From contig NC_023751.2 of the NCBI RefSeq assembly GCF_000499845.2, positions 29,084,975 through 29,148,974 on the forward strand: a stretch of DNA of 64,000 bases, given 5' to 3'. This DNA comes from Phaseolus vulgaris. Its lineage: Eukaryota > Streptophyta > Magnoliopsida > Fabales > Fabaceae. The translations under genes were made by a program, and so were the position numbers. Shown in pieces: positions 1-11,294 of the stretch. Below the pieces are notes generated by a model. It had not been told where the DNA came from. It searched no databases and worked only from the letters and a program-made list of their open reading frames with translations. How positions within the stretch are numbered: the stretch's first letter is position 1; every line of letters starts with the position of its first letter.

Positions 1-1356
1 TGGCTTTTGAACCCTGTTCTCTGCCTAAAAAGTTGTTGAAGTGCTGGTTTCTGGTTCGGTCAATCATTGATAATGGAAAATGGATGTTGTTGTTGCTGAT
101 ACAATACAAATGCTGCTACAAGAGATTGCTTGAGATATGATTGTGGTCAAGAATTATGAGAACAATGACAATTTGTCAAGGAATACAAAGATTTGTAGAA
201 TGCAGAACATATGTCAGCTGGTTCCAGTGTGCGTGTGGTGCAGGTTTGCTAGTTTTCACCTTTTCAGGTTTCTAGGATGCAGTTGAGAGGAGTCAGCTAA
301 AGTTGTTGTCATGAGCCACACAAAAGGCCTGATGATTGGATTCAGAAGGAAACTTATGGTTTTTTGCAGCTTGATGCCAGTTGCTGCTATATAGGAGTTA
401 GTCTAAGTTGGTACTGGTTTAGACTAATATCTAATGTGACAACGACTGTTTTGTGTAAACATAATTATATGGTTAGTGGAGCCATGTACTATGCATCATA
501 GTGGTACTCTTTGCCTGCATAATTAAGTTTGGTGCTATACTATGCATCCTATTGTTGCATAGTAGATGATGAGAAGTGGAGCCTATAGGTTTACAAGATA
601 GGAAGTGTGGTGGAAGAAGCTGATATAGATGGCCCTTTTTGACTTAGCTACGTTTTTATTTTATTTTACCTAAAACCAAAGTAGTCCTTTGTGCTCGATG
701 AATATTTTGGTGAGTTACATAGGTGTTGAGAGTATATAAGGGTTAAGACACCCTGAAGTGTTCCTTTTAATTTAATATTTTTATGCGACCTAACACTTGT
801 AAAAATTATATTTTACACTTTTACTAAATTTTGACAAAATGGATATACAGAATAATTATAATCTATAATTTAAATTTAAATTTGGTTCTTTAAATTTTAG
901 GAATGAATACTAGATTGATTTTATGTTAATAAAAACGAAACCATTATTTTAGATAACTTTACAAAACAAAATTCTTAACTATTTAATAAAATCGGTTTTA
1001 TAGTTTTTAAAATATTTGAAAAATAAGAAGAAGGTTGAATAAATAATGATGGTAAGTATGACTAACCTATTGAAAAACTAACCCTTAAATCTATTTGACC
1101 TTATCAAATTCTAGAAATGGAAATGTCACCTACTACATAGCTTTATGTATCTAAAACTTTATGGTGTCTTCCATTTGTCATAATTATAACAATATATCTT
1201 TAACTTTCATCAAGTCCAGCTAAAAGACCTAGGATAAGAGCGTCAAATATTTAAGAAGACTCTTTGTTATAAATTAATATCTATATATTTGAAACTACAA
1301 ATCATTCTTTTTTTTTATAGTTTTTTAATAATAATTTTATAATTCAAATATTTATA
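1..1356. other. Left-edge gene-free stretch
   Basis: No coding frame was recognised. The first 650 bases are less AT-rich than what follows and could be the 3' untranslated part of a gene outside the window, but nothing proves it. From about 760 onward it is AT-rich spacer. Confidence 0.4.
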
Positions 1357-1673
1357 CACTACAGAAAAATCATGAAATAAAAACCAATTGTAGAGATTAA
1401 AAAAAAAATGATTTCTAAATTAGTTTTTACTATTGTTAAATGATTTTTAAATTGATATCTAATTAGCAACCAAGGTTTTTGCTACCAAATTTAGAATATA
1501 AATAATTGGTAGTTAAAATCTTGGTAGTGAATTAAATACTAATTTAGAAACTATTTTACAATAATAGAAACTAATTTTAGAAACCAAATTTTTTGTGTCT
1601 AATTTAATCACTATTGCAACTAATTATTTTTTGTCTCTAAAATTAGTTTTTATTTCCTGATTTTGTTGTAGTG
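1357..1673. mobile_element. Non-autonomous CACTA (En/Spm) mini-element
   Basis: A 317-bp element starts CACTACAGAAAAATCA and ends TGATTTTGTTGTAGTG, so the ends are inverted repeats carrying the CACTA signature. The inverted match runs about 40 bases inward with few mismatches. It is flanked on both sides by the trinucleotide ATA (1354-1356 and 1674-1676), the 3-bp target duplication expected of the superfamily. It has no coding capacity. The interior has further inverted segments built around TAGAGAC and CTAATTT, so a transcript could fold into a hairpin. A decayed relative lies near 33.1-33.4 kb. Confidence 0.85.
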
Positions 1674-1676
1674 ATA

Positions 1677-3380
1677 TTATTTTAAAAGTTGTAAATCTCT
1701 GTTTTCATCAAATTAATAATAATTAAATTATTGAACGCAATATAATTAAGAAAAATTAGGAACCGTGACAAGAAAAAAAGATAATTTATTAATATTATTA
1801 TATTGATTTGATAGTAATTGATTTCATATTTAAAGACTACTTATAGTGTGATAAACTTCAAAACTCAAACAAACACATAAAATATACCCTTTTCTCCTAT
1901 CTCTACTATTTTCACATTCTATTTACTATTTTTATCTTCTTTTATTTGTAAGGTTATACCGTTTTTAATCTCAACTAAACACATTTCGGAAAAGAAAACT
2001 AAATTTTATATTATACAACTTTCTTTTAAAGTATTCATCTTTAGAAAAGTAAAACATTGTAAAAATAACTTAGTAAGTAATGCACTTTATTTTAATTGAA
2101 TATATATATATATATATATATTTTAAATTATTAGCCATGTTTTTTGGATTATTTAAAAACTATATAATTATAATTTTGTTGTGAAATTTGATGAGTTTTA
2201 TATTTTTAATTGACCCGACGAGTATGACCTGGCTCCATCCCTGTTCTGGACATGAGACCCTCTCTTTAATCCTTTCATTTTCAATTCAATATATTAAATT
2301 CTAAGAATAAGCAACTTTGTTGAAGATTTTTTTTGGTTCACACTTAATGGCCAGCCATACAAAATTCCGTTTGACCCAATCCCTATTATTTTTTTACCAA
2401 TACAACATATAAAGTTTTAAAAAAAGTGGAAGAAATACACAATAATAATCAAGTTTAAATGACTTTAGTGATGGAGTGAACGTAATTTTATTCTTGTGGG
2501 GTAAATTGTATTCTATGATGAAGGTAACTTTATGGTATCCTAATTTAAGTTTAAACTTTATTATTATTTAAACATTACTATATAACTTAATATCTCACTT
2601 AGAGAAAAAAATAATATTTATGATAAAAGTGTTTAAACTTTATTATTTAACATAAAATATTTATATTTTATAAATTTAATTTAATTTTATAAATTTTACA
2701 CAAATAATACATAGTTAGTAATTTTTCAAAGGTTCATAATATATTAACAATCGAATAATTTTTTACTGATTAAATATATATTTTTTGTGTTTGGAGTATA
2801 ATAGAATAAAATTAGTTATTTTTCTAATTTAAACTTTAGATTTTTAATTGTTTATAGTAAGAAAATTATTAGAATGTTTTCTTATTAAAAGAATTTTCAA
2901 CCTGGATTCTATTATAAATATTATAACATCAACGGTATCTATGAATCAACGTGAAATCTTTTAGCATATTAGTCGATATTGAAAATTCATTTGTTATATA
3001 AAAAAATTAACAATGACTCATTTTATAATAGTTTTCTTATTACACATCCAAAAATTTTAAAAATTTTAAAGTTTGAATTAGGAAAAAAAATCAATTTAAC
3101 TCATGGGTTAACCCATATGTAGAATGTGTATTTGAGTATGCATTTGTGAAATTAACATATTTCTAAGATTGGGGAATTAGTGACGTTGGGGTGGGTGGAG
3201 AGAGGGGGTAAAAAACAATGGAGACAAATTTTATATTATATTGTTGAAGCCTGGAACCGTGTATTTGCATTGACTTGATCTGGTATGCTACCCAACAACT
3301 TGTTGCATTAAAATATGAAAACCCAGCTAAATGCTCCATCAAATTTCTCCATTAATAATTCGGAGTTAGCCTCTCTATCT
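1677..3380. other. AT-rich intergenic spacer
   Basis: No gene was recognised. It contains a (TA)10 microsatellite at 2101-2120 and many A/T runs. The last few hundred bases are the likely promoter region of the phytocyanin gene. Confidence 0.5.
2101..2120. repeat. (TA)10 microsatellite
   Basis: Twenty bases of uninterrupted TA dinucleotide in AT-rich spacer. Confidence 0.9.
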
Positions 3381-3382
3381 TC

Positions 3383-3390
3383 TATATATT
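3383..3390 (+). promoter_or_regulatory. Candidate TATA box of the phytocyanin gene
   Basis: TATATATT lies about 100 bases before the ATG at 3486, a normal distance for a plant TATA box plus a short leader. Inferred from position and sequence only. Confidence 0.4.
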
Positions 3391-3485
3391 CAACGCAGAT
3401 AGAAGCCACATTCAAGCCATTCTTAATTCTCAGGAACAGATTCATCAACCAAACAGGGTCGATCTGATAACACATTCATAACAAG

Positions 3486-4197
3486 ATGGGTCAGTTTCTT
3501 AACATGGTCATTCTTGTAGCAATTGCAGTTTCTGCAACGATTCTGAAAGCCACAGAAGCTGCAGAATACACAGTAGGTAACACCACAGGGTGGATAAGTG
3601 GTCCTACCGGTGGCGCTTCATTCTACTCCGACTGGGCTTCCGGCATCACATTCAAAGAGGGGGACATCCTAGGTGAGTGCCACTATCATCATATCTTAGT
3701 TTCTGTTTTATTATGTTTATAATTGGCATTATGTTGTGTTGTTTATGTTATGATGTTTTGTTGCAGTGTTCACATTCAGCGCAAGCCACACCGTGGCCGA
3801 GCTCAACGACAAGGCAAGCTTTGACGGTTGCAGCGTGAATCAAAACAAGGAAGTGATTACAACATCACCAGCTAGAATCACTCTGAATCGTACTGGGGAG
3901 TTCTATTTTGCATGCACAATCCAAGGTCATTGCAGCAGTGGCCAAAAACTGAGCGTCAGCGTCACAGGTTCTTCACCTTCACCCTCACCACCTGGTTCTG
4001 GAACCACTCCTACCCCACCTGGTTCTGGAACAACACCTACTCCACCTACCAGCGAAGCAGGACCATCACCTCAATCACCGCCAACTGAGCCAGGTTCAAC
4101 TCCACCACCACCTCCATCACCGGGCTCCGCCACCTCCACAGTGGCAACTTTCTCTCTTCTTTTCACAACCCTTGTAGTAAACTCATTGTTGTTCTAA
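3486..4197 (+). CDS. Stellacyanin-like phytocyanin (early nodulin-like / chimeric AGP), two exons
   Basis: A blue-copper-fold protein of the phytocyanin family, expected outside the cell at the plasma membrane or wall. Exons are 3486-3672 and 3767-4197; the GT-AG intron splits a Val codon and gives 205 residues. Residues 1-25 look like a signal peptide. The plastocyanin-like domain spans about 26-128, with likely copper ligands His70, Cys112, His117 and Gln122 and a disulfide Cys84-Cys118. Gln rather than Met at the axial position is the stellacyanin pattern. Residues 132-185 are rich in Pro/Ser/Thr with PSPSP and TPTPP runs typical of arabinogalactan glycosylation. The hydrophobic C-terminus resembles a GPI-anchor signal. 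The family is linked to redox and cell-wall roles; no substrate can be read from sequence. Confidence 0.9.
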
Positions 4198-4834
4198 ACT
4201 TTGCTTCTGCTTTATTTGTGTCATAGTTCATTTTAATTACTATGCGGGGGTGCTTTCAGTTTCTTCTGTGTTTCTTCTAGGATATACGTATAGGGTGATT
4301 TCATTATTCATCGTGATTGTATTTTTGTAGGGTGAAATAAATTTGTTATTAATTTGTTTGGTTATGCATATGGATCAATAAACTATTGTCCTATTGTGGA
4401 TTATTTCTCCATCCTTCAAGGCTATTTTATATGTAAATTATCATTCATTTTAATATGAGTCCTACTTTTCCGCTAATCACTTTTTTAATTAAAACCAATC
4501 TTGGAATCTTAAACTGGTGTAATATAAAATATAAATACTCTCACTTTTCAAAAAAATGGAAAGAAAAAGTTTTTCCAGAGGTACCATTAGTAAGAAATGT
4601 AATTTCAATCTTTTGCCTATGAATTATTCAGACCAACACCAATAAGGTAGGAGGCCGACAAAAATAAACAATAATTTTAGGTAGATATATTTTTGTACCG
4701 TACAACTTGAGAAAGTGTAAGTCAATAACATTACAATTTTTAATATTAGTATAATTGGATCTAGAAGGGGTTCAGTAGAACTTGAATTTTTTTTATTAGG
4801 TTTGACTGTCTAGCATACTAACAACCCAAACAAA
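4198..4834. other. Phytocyanin 3' region and spacer
   Basis: The first 200-250 bases are probably 3' untranslated sequence. A possible polyadenylation signal, AATAAA, is at 4377-4382, just after the ATGCATATGG stretch. Nothing else was recognised. Confidence 0.4.
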
Positions 4835-5260
4835 ATTTTATATGGTAAATTCTGCATCATATCAATTTCAAACTGTACTCGATTTATCATTAAAATATAA
4901 AAAATCTCATGTAAAATATGAAAATGACCTTAAATGAAATATGACAGTGTGGATAGAAAAAGTATTTTTGAAATTTTTGTTTGGAATATATTTTTAGATA
5001 TGGATATTTTTAACACATTTCTGAATTTTGGAAATTCTTTTTCATAATGCATTTTTAGATTTTGTGTTTTGAATTTTCTTTTTCATAATTTATTTTTTTA
5101 TTTTGGATTTTCTTTTCCAAAACGAGAATTTGATTTTTGAATTGTATTTTTTGAATTTTGGATTTAAAAATCCAAAATAGAGGATGGTTTTGGAAAATTT
5201 AAAAGATGATACAGTGCAGGTTGAAATTGATATATTACATGAAGAATTTGCCATTTTATA
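4835..5260. repeat. Dispersed repeat, copy 1 (tandem with copy 2)
   Basis: This segment of about 425 bases recurs immediately downstream at 5267-5695 in the same orientation, and in part at 35740-36045. Shared landmarks are the opening AAATTCTGCA-CATATCAATTTC, the middle ATTTTGTGTTTTGAATTTTC and the closing ACATGAAGAATTT. There is no coding capacity. It is not assigned to any transposon class. Confidence 0.75.
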
Positions 5261-5266
5261 TTTGCC

Positions 5267-5695
5267 ATTTCAAATTTTATAGGACAAATTCTGCACCATA
5301 TCAATTTCAAACGGTACCCAATTTATCATTAAAATGATAAAAATGTGAAATTATGAAAATGACCTTAAATAAAATGAGAGTGTGGATAAACAAATATTTG
5401 CATAACACTTTTTTTAGAATATATTTTTGGATTTGGATTTCTGGAACACATTTCTGAATTTTGTAAATTTTTTTCCATAATATGCATTTTCAGATTTTGT
5501 GTTTTGAATTTTCTTTTCCATAATTTATTTTTTGCCTTTCATATTTCCTTTTTCAAAACGAGATTTTGATTTTTGTTATATTTTTTGAATTTCAGATTTG
5601 AAAATCCATAATAGAGGATGATTTTGAAAAGTTTAAAAGATGATAGGGTACAAGTTGAAATTGATATAGTACATGAAGAATTTTCCATTTTATAT
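5267..5695. repeat. Dispersed repeat, copy 2
   Basis: Direct repeat of 4835-5260 with scattered substitutions and small indels. Directly after it is a short 21-base tandem duplication containing CCACTAATACTTA (about 5699-5741). Confidence 0.75.
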
Positions 5696-5741
5696 TGGTC
5701 CACTAATACTTATAAGCTATCCACTAATACTTACAAGCTAT

Positions 5742-6999
5742 GTCTAATTTTTCATTAACCAAATGTTTAAGAGGTTCCACTAATCCATTTAATGATTATA
5801 TGAGTACACAAACCACTCCTAGTTACAATGAGTGCACAAACCATTCCTGATTGTACCATCTTCACATTTTCCGAGATTCAGATCTCAAAGAAAGAAATAA
5901 GAATATTTTTAAAGAAAGAATAATTTAAGCTTACACTGTTTACTTCACAATGTGAACAATTACAATGATTTCGTTTACCCATAAATAACACTTAGCATAA
6001 TATGATCGTTATAAGATAGAAAGAATTAGACCATCTTTATCTTGAATCCTTTTTATATAGCTTTTGTTGCAACACTTTTTTGGCTAAGATATGATATTTG
6101 CTTTGTCATCTATAAAAAAAATCTTTTATATTTCCTTGATTAGTGCTTTGACAAGAAGCTTCATTTGGATAGTCATTGTATGCTTCTTTTTGAACTTTTG
6201 ACTTTAATTGATAGAACCCATTTAAATAAGATTGCATATCTAACAATTAATCAAAGTGAAAAGTGAAATTGTATTGTTCAAATATGTTGTTTCCATAACA
6301 ATTTCTTAATTGTTTCTCATATAAAAGCTTCCCACAATTGGACATATATACATTGTAGATATTGTTTCAAATATGTTCATATCTAGAAAACTTTAATTGT
6401 TATAACTTATTACAAATTTATTTTAGAATAAGAACATATGAGAAATATTAGATCACTTGTCATGAAACTAGTGATACCAATGAATGGTCTAGAGATCCTT
6501 CAACTAGCACAAAACACGCATTAGAAATGTTTAGATAATAAACTCTTATTTAAACAAGTAAGTCACATTTAAGTTTTGTTATCATCAAAACAGATAGATA
6601 GTTTACTGGGATTATACCATTTAGATAAGCTACTTGGATTAGACCATCTATAGCCTCAACAATTGTTTTCTTTTTTATGATCACAAAAACTTTAATAATT
6701 AAGTATATGAGAGATAATGCACAATAGAATGATGGAGGACCATCCATAAAACAACATAATGGGGCTTTAATAGGATCCATGACTAAGAGGATAGAAGAGG
6801 CTTTAAAAAAAAAACTTTATTGCTTTAGAGTGTATAATACTAGAATTTTTCTTCTTTCTTTTTAATCTTAAACAAATTGTATAGGTGTACATTTTTTCTT
6901 AAAATTGAAAAATTTGTAAAGGCATGAGTGGGGTTGGATTTGGGTCTCAATTTGGGCTTGTAAATTTAGCCAAAACTCATTGAAATAAGCGTTCAAGCA
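5742..6999. other. Gene-free stretch before the MULE
   Basis: AT-rich DNA with only short open frames lacking recognisable domains. No repeat family was identified. Confidence 0.4.
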
Positions 7000-7008
7000 T
7001 GGAAGAGG
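7000..7008. repeat. 9-bp target-site duplication, left copy
   Basis: TGGAAGAGG occurs here and again at 11295-11303, exactly flanking the inverted repeats. Nine base pairs is the hallmark length for Mutator-superfamily insertions. Confidence 0.9.
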
Positions 7009-7054
7009 GAGTGCTTCTTCCTGCACCTCCATCCCTTCTTCAGCCACCCCCATA
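7009..7054. repeat. MULE terminal inverted repeat, left
   Basis: Inverted match to 11249-11294 with only a few mismatches over about 46 bases. It is pyrimidine-rich and ends in CCACCCCCATA. Confidence 0.9.
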
Positions 7055-7189
7055 GTAAACGTGCTTTTACTATTATACCCCTCAGTAAAATAATATTAAA
7101 AATGTAAAACTAAACCTAATTTTACCCACCCACTTTACTATCTCTGGTTCCTTTATCAGCAGCAGAAGGGTGCGGCGGCACCCACCCCT

Positions 7190-7272
7190 CCATTCACGTT
7201 CTTTTTCTTCAAACGCCCAGTAGCCTCCATTCTCGCCCAGCAGCCTCCATTCTCGTCCAGCAGCCTCCATTG
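7190..7272. repeat. Short tandem repeat in MULE left arm
   Basis: Three near-copies of a unit containing CAGCAGCCTCCATTCTCG, about 20 bases each. Confidence 0.6.
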
Positions 7273-7329
7273 TAACTCCAAGCATTGAGCCTCTTCATCC
7301 AAGGTTAGTTCCAGATTTTTTTTAAAGCA

Positions 7330-7830
7330 TTGTTCCGTATCACAGAAATCTCTAAAATCCGGTAGTGTAGTTAGGTTCCGTATTCAAGTAATCCGGTAGT
7401 GTTTTTCAATTGTTCCAAATCCGGTAGTCTATTTTGAATAGTTCCGGATTACATAGGTTTCGGATTATATAATCCGGTAGTGATTAATTAGTTATATAAT
7501 CCGGTATGTATTTTTTAATTGTTGGTTCCGGATTAGACAATCCGATATGTGTTTTTTAATTGTTGCTTCTGCATTAGATAATCTGGTATGTGTTTTTTAA
7601 TTGTTGGTTTCGGATTAGATAATCCGGTATCTGTTTTTTAATTGTTGGTTTCGGATTAGATAATCCGGTATGTGTTTTTTAATTGTTGGTTTCGGATTAG
7701 ATAATCCGGTATCTGTTTTTTAATTGTTGGTTTCGGATTAGATAATCCGGTATTTGTTTTTTAATTGTTGGTTTCGGATTAGATAATCCGGTAGTATTAA
7801 TTTTAGGCTAATCCGGTAATGACTTTTTTT
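7330..7830. repeat. Subterminal CCGGATTA/TAATCCGG repeat array
   Basis: Between about 7480 and 7800 there are seven to eight copies of a 41-bp unit. Each holds a TTTTTTAATTGTTGG spacer and an imperfect palindrome related to CCGGATTAGATAATCCGG. More irregular copies extend left to about 7330. The same palindrome recurs in the right arm (10610-10990). Subterminal arrays of this kind are usually transposase-binding or CpG-methylation targets; that role here is inference. Confidence 0.85.
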
Positions 7831-7923
7831 GGAGTTTCACTTATGCAATCTTGTTTAGTTTATTTTGTTTCCAGTTGAAAAACTTTTTTTTAGATTATGT
7901 GCCATGGTTCACCTATGACAGAT

Positions 7924-8705
7924 ATGGCTAAAACAAGAGGTGGTGGATCTCAAGGTCATGATCGAACAAGACCAACGACATCTGTCCGTAGAAGAGATCG
8001 AGGTGTTGTGGAGGAAAGAATTGGTGATGTTAATATTGATAATGACAATCAACAAGAATTACATGATGATAGGCAAATGGACCAGGGAGAAGGGTTTCCT
8101 GGAGGACCTTCTGATATGTCTTTGCTGGTAAATTTTGCTGACCATGTTGCTGTTAAGCTTTGGGATGGTGAGGTAAGAACAAAAAAACCTTCAATTAAAT
8201 TGTTTTTGTTAATTATTGTTTAAATTGATTTAATTATATTAAATATATACAAATTTTGTATTAGGATCGGGGAGAACTTAAATTGGTATCCCAGGGTAGG
8301 AAATTACGTAAATTTGGGATGCCTCATGCTGAGATTGAAGTTCTTATACAAAATTCTGGATTATTTAGTCTGTGCAATATAAGCTATGAGGTGGGGGACA
8401 GGGGGTTGATTTTAGCCTTTGTTGAAAGGTGGCATGCTGAGACAAACTCCTTCCACCTTCTTATAGGTGAGATGACCATCACACTTGATGATGTGTCATC
8501 TCTTTTACACCTCCCCATTTTGGGTCAATTCCCTACGTATGTGCCCTTAGAGTACAACGGAGCTGCAACTATTTTAACTGAGTTATTAGGGGTGGAGGAG
8601 ACTCGTGGGAAGGCTGAGATGAGGCAGTGTCGAGGCGTCAACGTACGATTGAGTTGGCTTCGAGATATATATGCGGAATGTTGCGCTCAAGAGGCTTGGG
8701 AATGA
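7924..8705 (+). CDS. Plant mobile domain (PMD) protein, truncated, two exons
   Basis: Related to the plant mobile domain of MAIN/MAIL1 proteins and the phosphatase 7 long-form family, a domain often carried by plant transposons. Exon 1 (7924-8172) starts MAKTRGGG, typical for the family, so this ATG is preferred to the in-frame one at 7897. GT-AG splicing joins it in frame to exon 2 (8265-8705), giving 229 residues. Recognisable PMD text includes GLILAFVERWHAETNSFHL, ITLDDVSSLLHLPI and the VRLSWLRDIY segment. Full PMDs continue well past that segment, but here the frame ends about 12 residues later, overlapping the tail of the convergent transposase. It is therefore a 3'-truncated copy. Whether it is translated is unknown. 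Confidence 0.75.
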
Positions 8706-10530
8706 CACCCATAGCATATCTGGCTAATTGACAAGCACATGGTAATCCGTGAGTCCGTCTAAGTACACATCCACAACATTCACTATCAAACCCCACATCA
8801 TTGACCCGATCAAACTCTTCAGCAATGAGAATCAAAGCATGTTTAGATACAAAGCCAACCAACATCTTGTACAACTGCACATTGAATGTGTGTCCTATCA
8901 CATGTAGACTCATTTCAAAGGATGCCTTGATTTCATTATGTTGAAGTATAATAACATGCTTGATAGCATCCCAACATGAGCACAAGTCTCCCATGCTATG
9001 TTGTAATATTCGTTTCAAAGACCAATGAGCTGATTCAACCCTGTATAAGTATAAAACATAAAACAATTAGACGTTATAATGAATTAAACAAAGTAAAGGC
9101 ATTGATATACCTGTTTGATGTTGTATTTCCCAAATGCATTAATGAATCTGTCCAACACTTTACAAATTTTTCTTTGTGCGGAATAATCCATGTGTTCTTC
9201 ACATATTCAACAAGTAATGGCCACGGTGAACAAATAGTTTCAAAACTTTTAACAAACTCATCAAATTGAGCAATATTTGTACAATCAATGATAGTCCTCC
9301 ATGAATCCATCACAACTTCCCAAGCCTCGACAGAATCAACCAACATTTTACACTTTGCTTTAACATTCTTATTGATATGAAACCGACAAAGAAGGTTTCT
9401 TGCTTTAGGAAACACAATATTGATGGCATTCATCAAAGCAAGATCTCTATCACAAACAATGACTTCAGGCCCCACATGCGATGTCAAAAGTGACCCTCTA
9501 AATTTTTGTAGTGCCCATATGAAGTTCTTTTCCTTCTCGCTAGATAAGAATGCAAAACCAGCAGAAAAGGACAAACCTGTACAAGTCACACCAACAATCT
9601 CAAGCAAAGGCAGTCGATACTTGTTTGTTTTGTAAGTCGTATCCATCAAGAATACAATGTTAAATGCATTCAAAAGTTTCACAGCATCAGGATGAGTCCA
9701 AAAAATATCACTAACAATATTGGAAGACTCATGACACGTACTCCAGTGAAGATAGTTGTCACGGTCTAACAACATCATTAATTGTTGTAATTCAGTTCGT
9801 GGTCCTCTAACTGATCTCTTGTATGAGTATCTTGCATTGTATACTTGCTTTATTGTTGTCATATTATCCTCATTATTCTCCTTCAAAGTACGTAGTATGC
9901 TACTCGGTTTAACCATGCTTTTAGTCATATCAACAAGCATGAAATGTTCATTCGCTTTTAATCTGCCCGCATATGGATGACCAACTAATGTATCATACAA
10001 ATCATGATTATGAGTACCACATATTACCTTAAGTACCCAACCTTGACCCTTTCCAATAGGTTTACCTCGCAATTTAAAGGGACATTGACATTTTCGAGTA
10101 CCAGTTACAGTAACCTCCAAACCATCCTTATACTTTCTGTAACTACCCCCCCTTTCACAACCTAACAAGACATATGTTTTTCTCCCTTGCTTCCCATTTG
10201 CTATGTCAGACCTAATAATGACAATCACAAAACTAAGTCTATAAGCAACCCTACGGACCCATTCAAGTAAGTCTTCTCGCGAAGGAAAAACCTACACAAA
10301 GTTATTCCAACAATATTACAAAAACACTTCTTCAAATTATAAAGCAATAAACATAAATAGAATGAAATTTTATTCACCTCATCTGTTGTAAAATGAGTAC
10401 CATAATCATCTTCAACTAATTCATGTTGATGAATAGAATTCATTAATTCTTCCATATATATCATTTCTACTTCATCCGATCTTTTTGTAATCAATCCAAC
10501 CTCCATGTCCATACTTACACCTTCATTCAT
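8638..10530 (-). CDS. MULE transposase with FAR1-like N-terminus and SWIM zinc finger, three exons
   Basis: DNA transposase of the Mutator superfamily. Exons on the minus strand are 10530-10378, 10291-9111 and 9040-8638. All junctions are GT-AG and keep frame, giving about 578 residues with no internal stop. N-terminal FPSREDLLEW and the Cys/His pattern CQCPF...THNHD form a FAR1/WRKY-GCM1-type DNA-binding region. The MULE DDE domain has FLMDTTYKTN (first Asp) and VIVCDRDLALMNAI (second Asp), followed by a CRFHINKNVKAK segment. The C-terminal SWIM finger is CGCVLRRTHGLPCACQLARY. The last residues run into antisense PMD sequence, so the natural C-terminus seems lost. It could still be active; this is not tested. 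Confidence 0.85.
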
Positions 10531-10599
10531 AAAACATAAATTTCTATTTTATTCTAATTTTCATAAATTCAAACAAGTATGCAAAATAAAAACAACATT

Positions 10600-10995
10600 C
10601 AATTACCCTTCCGGATAGTGTAATCCATAAGTAAAATAGTACCTTCCAGATTAGATAATCCGTAATGCATTTCACAACTTCAAAGTGACTTCCGGATTAT
10701 TTAATCCATAAGTCAAATTAAAACAGCAAATTGCATTCCGGATTACATAATCTGTAAGTCATATTTAAAGTTCTAAAATGACTTCTGGATTACGTAATCC
10801 ATAGTTCATTTTAATGTACCAGATTATACAATCCGGAAAAGTGAATATCTTTGTTCCGGATCCGGTTTACCCCAGCTTTAACTAATCCGGAACAATTTAA
10901 TATTGTCTTACGGATTGTGAAAACATTCCGGATTATAGGGGTGGATTCATTGCACGGATTATACAATCCGGTGATCTAGCGGATTAACCCAATCC
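10600..10995. repeat. Right subterminal palindrome region of the MULE
   Basis: Irregularly spaced CCGGATTA...TAATCCGG palindromes and halves, matching the left array in motif but not in regular spacing. It lies upstream of the transposase start, so it probably includes that gene's promoter. Confidence 0.75.
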
Positions 10996-11049
10996 GGAGA
11001 AATGTGTTTAAAGCACGAAAGACTTACCTGAACGGAAGAGCGCAGGGAA

Positions 11050-11140
11050 GACCACCCACCACAGCAACAGCACCACCTCCACGGTTACCACCACCACCTC
11101 CACAGTTACCACCACAAGCACCACCGGCAAGCACCAAGCA
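11050..11140. repeat. ACC-rich low-complexity tract
   Basis: Runs of CCACC/ACCACC in the right arm of the MULE, in the presumed leader of the transposase gene. Confidence 0.6.
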
Positions 11141-11248
11141 CCAAGACCAAACACCTTCGTTCTTCGTTTTCACTATGAGTAGAAAGTAAAACAAATTTTC
11201 TATTTTTATCTTTTTTTACTGAAGGACAAATTTGGAATTTTAAAAGTA

Positions 11249-11294
11249 TATGGGGGTGGTTGAAGAAGGGATGGAGGTGCAGGAAGAAGCACCC
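11249..11294. repeat. MULE terminal inverted repeat, right
   Basis: Inverted copy of 7009-7054, ending GGAAGAAGCACCC and followed at once by the target duplication at 11295-11303. Confidence 0.9.

Larger units (their letters stand above)
7009..11294. mobile_element. Mutator-like element (MULE) carrying PMD and transposase genes
   Basis: A complete 4286-bp element. Left end GAGTGCTTCTTCCTGCACC and right end (reverse complement) GGGTGCTTCTTCCTGCACC form terminal inverted repeats that match for about 46 bases with only a few mismatches, then more weakly to about 95. Perfect 9-bp duplications flank it. Inside, a left subterminal array of CCGGATTA/TAATCCGG palindromes precedes a plus-strand PMD gene. 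A convergent minus-strand transposase gene follows, then a right subterminal region with the same palindromes. Open frames and an intact target duplication suggest a fairly recent insertion. The pairing of PMD with MULE transposase is known in plants; this arrangement looks internally shortened (see findings). Confidence 0.9.

Noticed and set aside
6550..7285. Three short minus-strand open frames
   Set aside because: One lies in the MULE inverted repeat, another in its left arm, and none shows a domain or splice context.
7480..7800. Regular 41-bp repeats that resemble a CRISPR array
   Set aside because: The spacers between palindromes are the same T-rich text in each unit, not unique, and the array lies within a plant MULE.
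7897..7923. Upstream ATG as the start of the PMD gene
   Set aside because: The added residues have no family support; MAKTRGGG at 7924 is the usual start.
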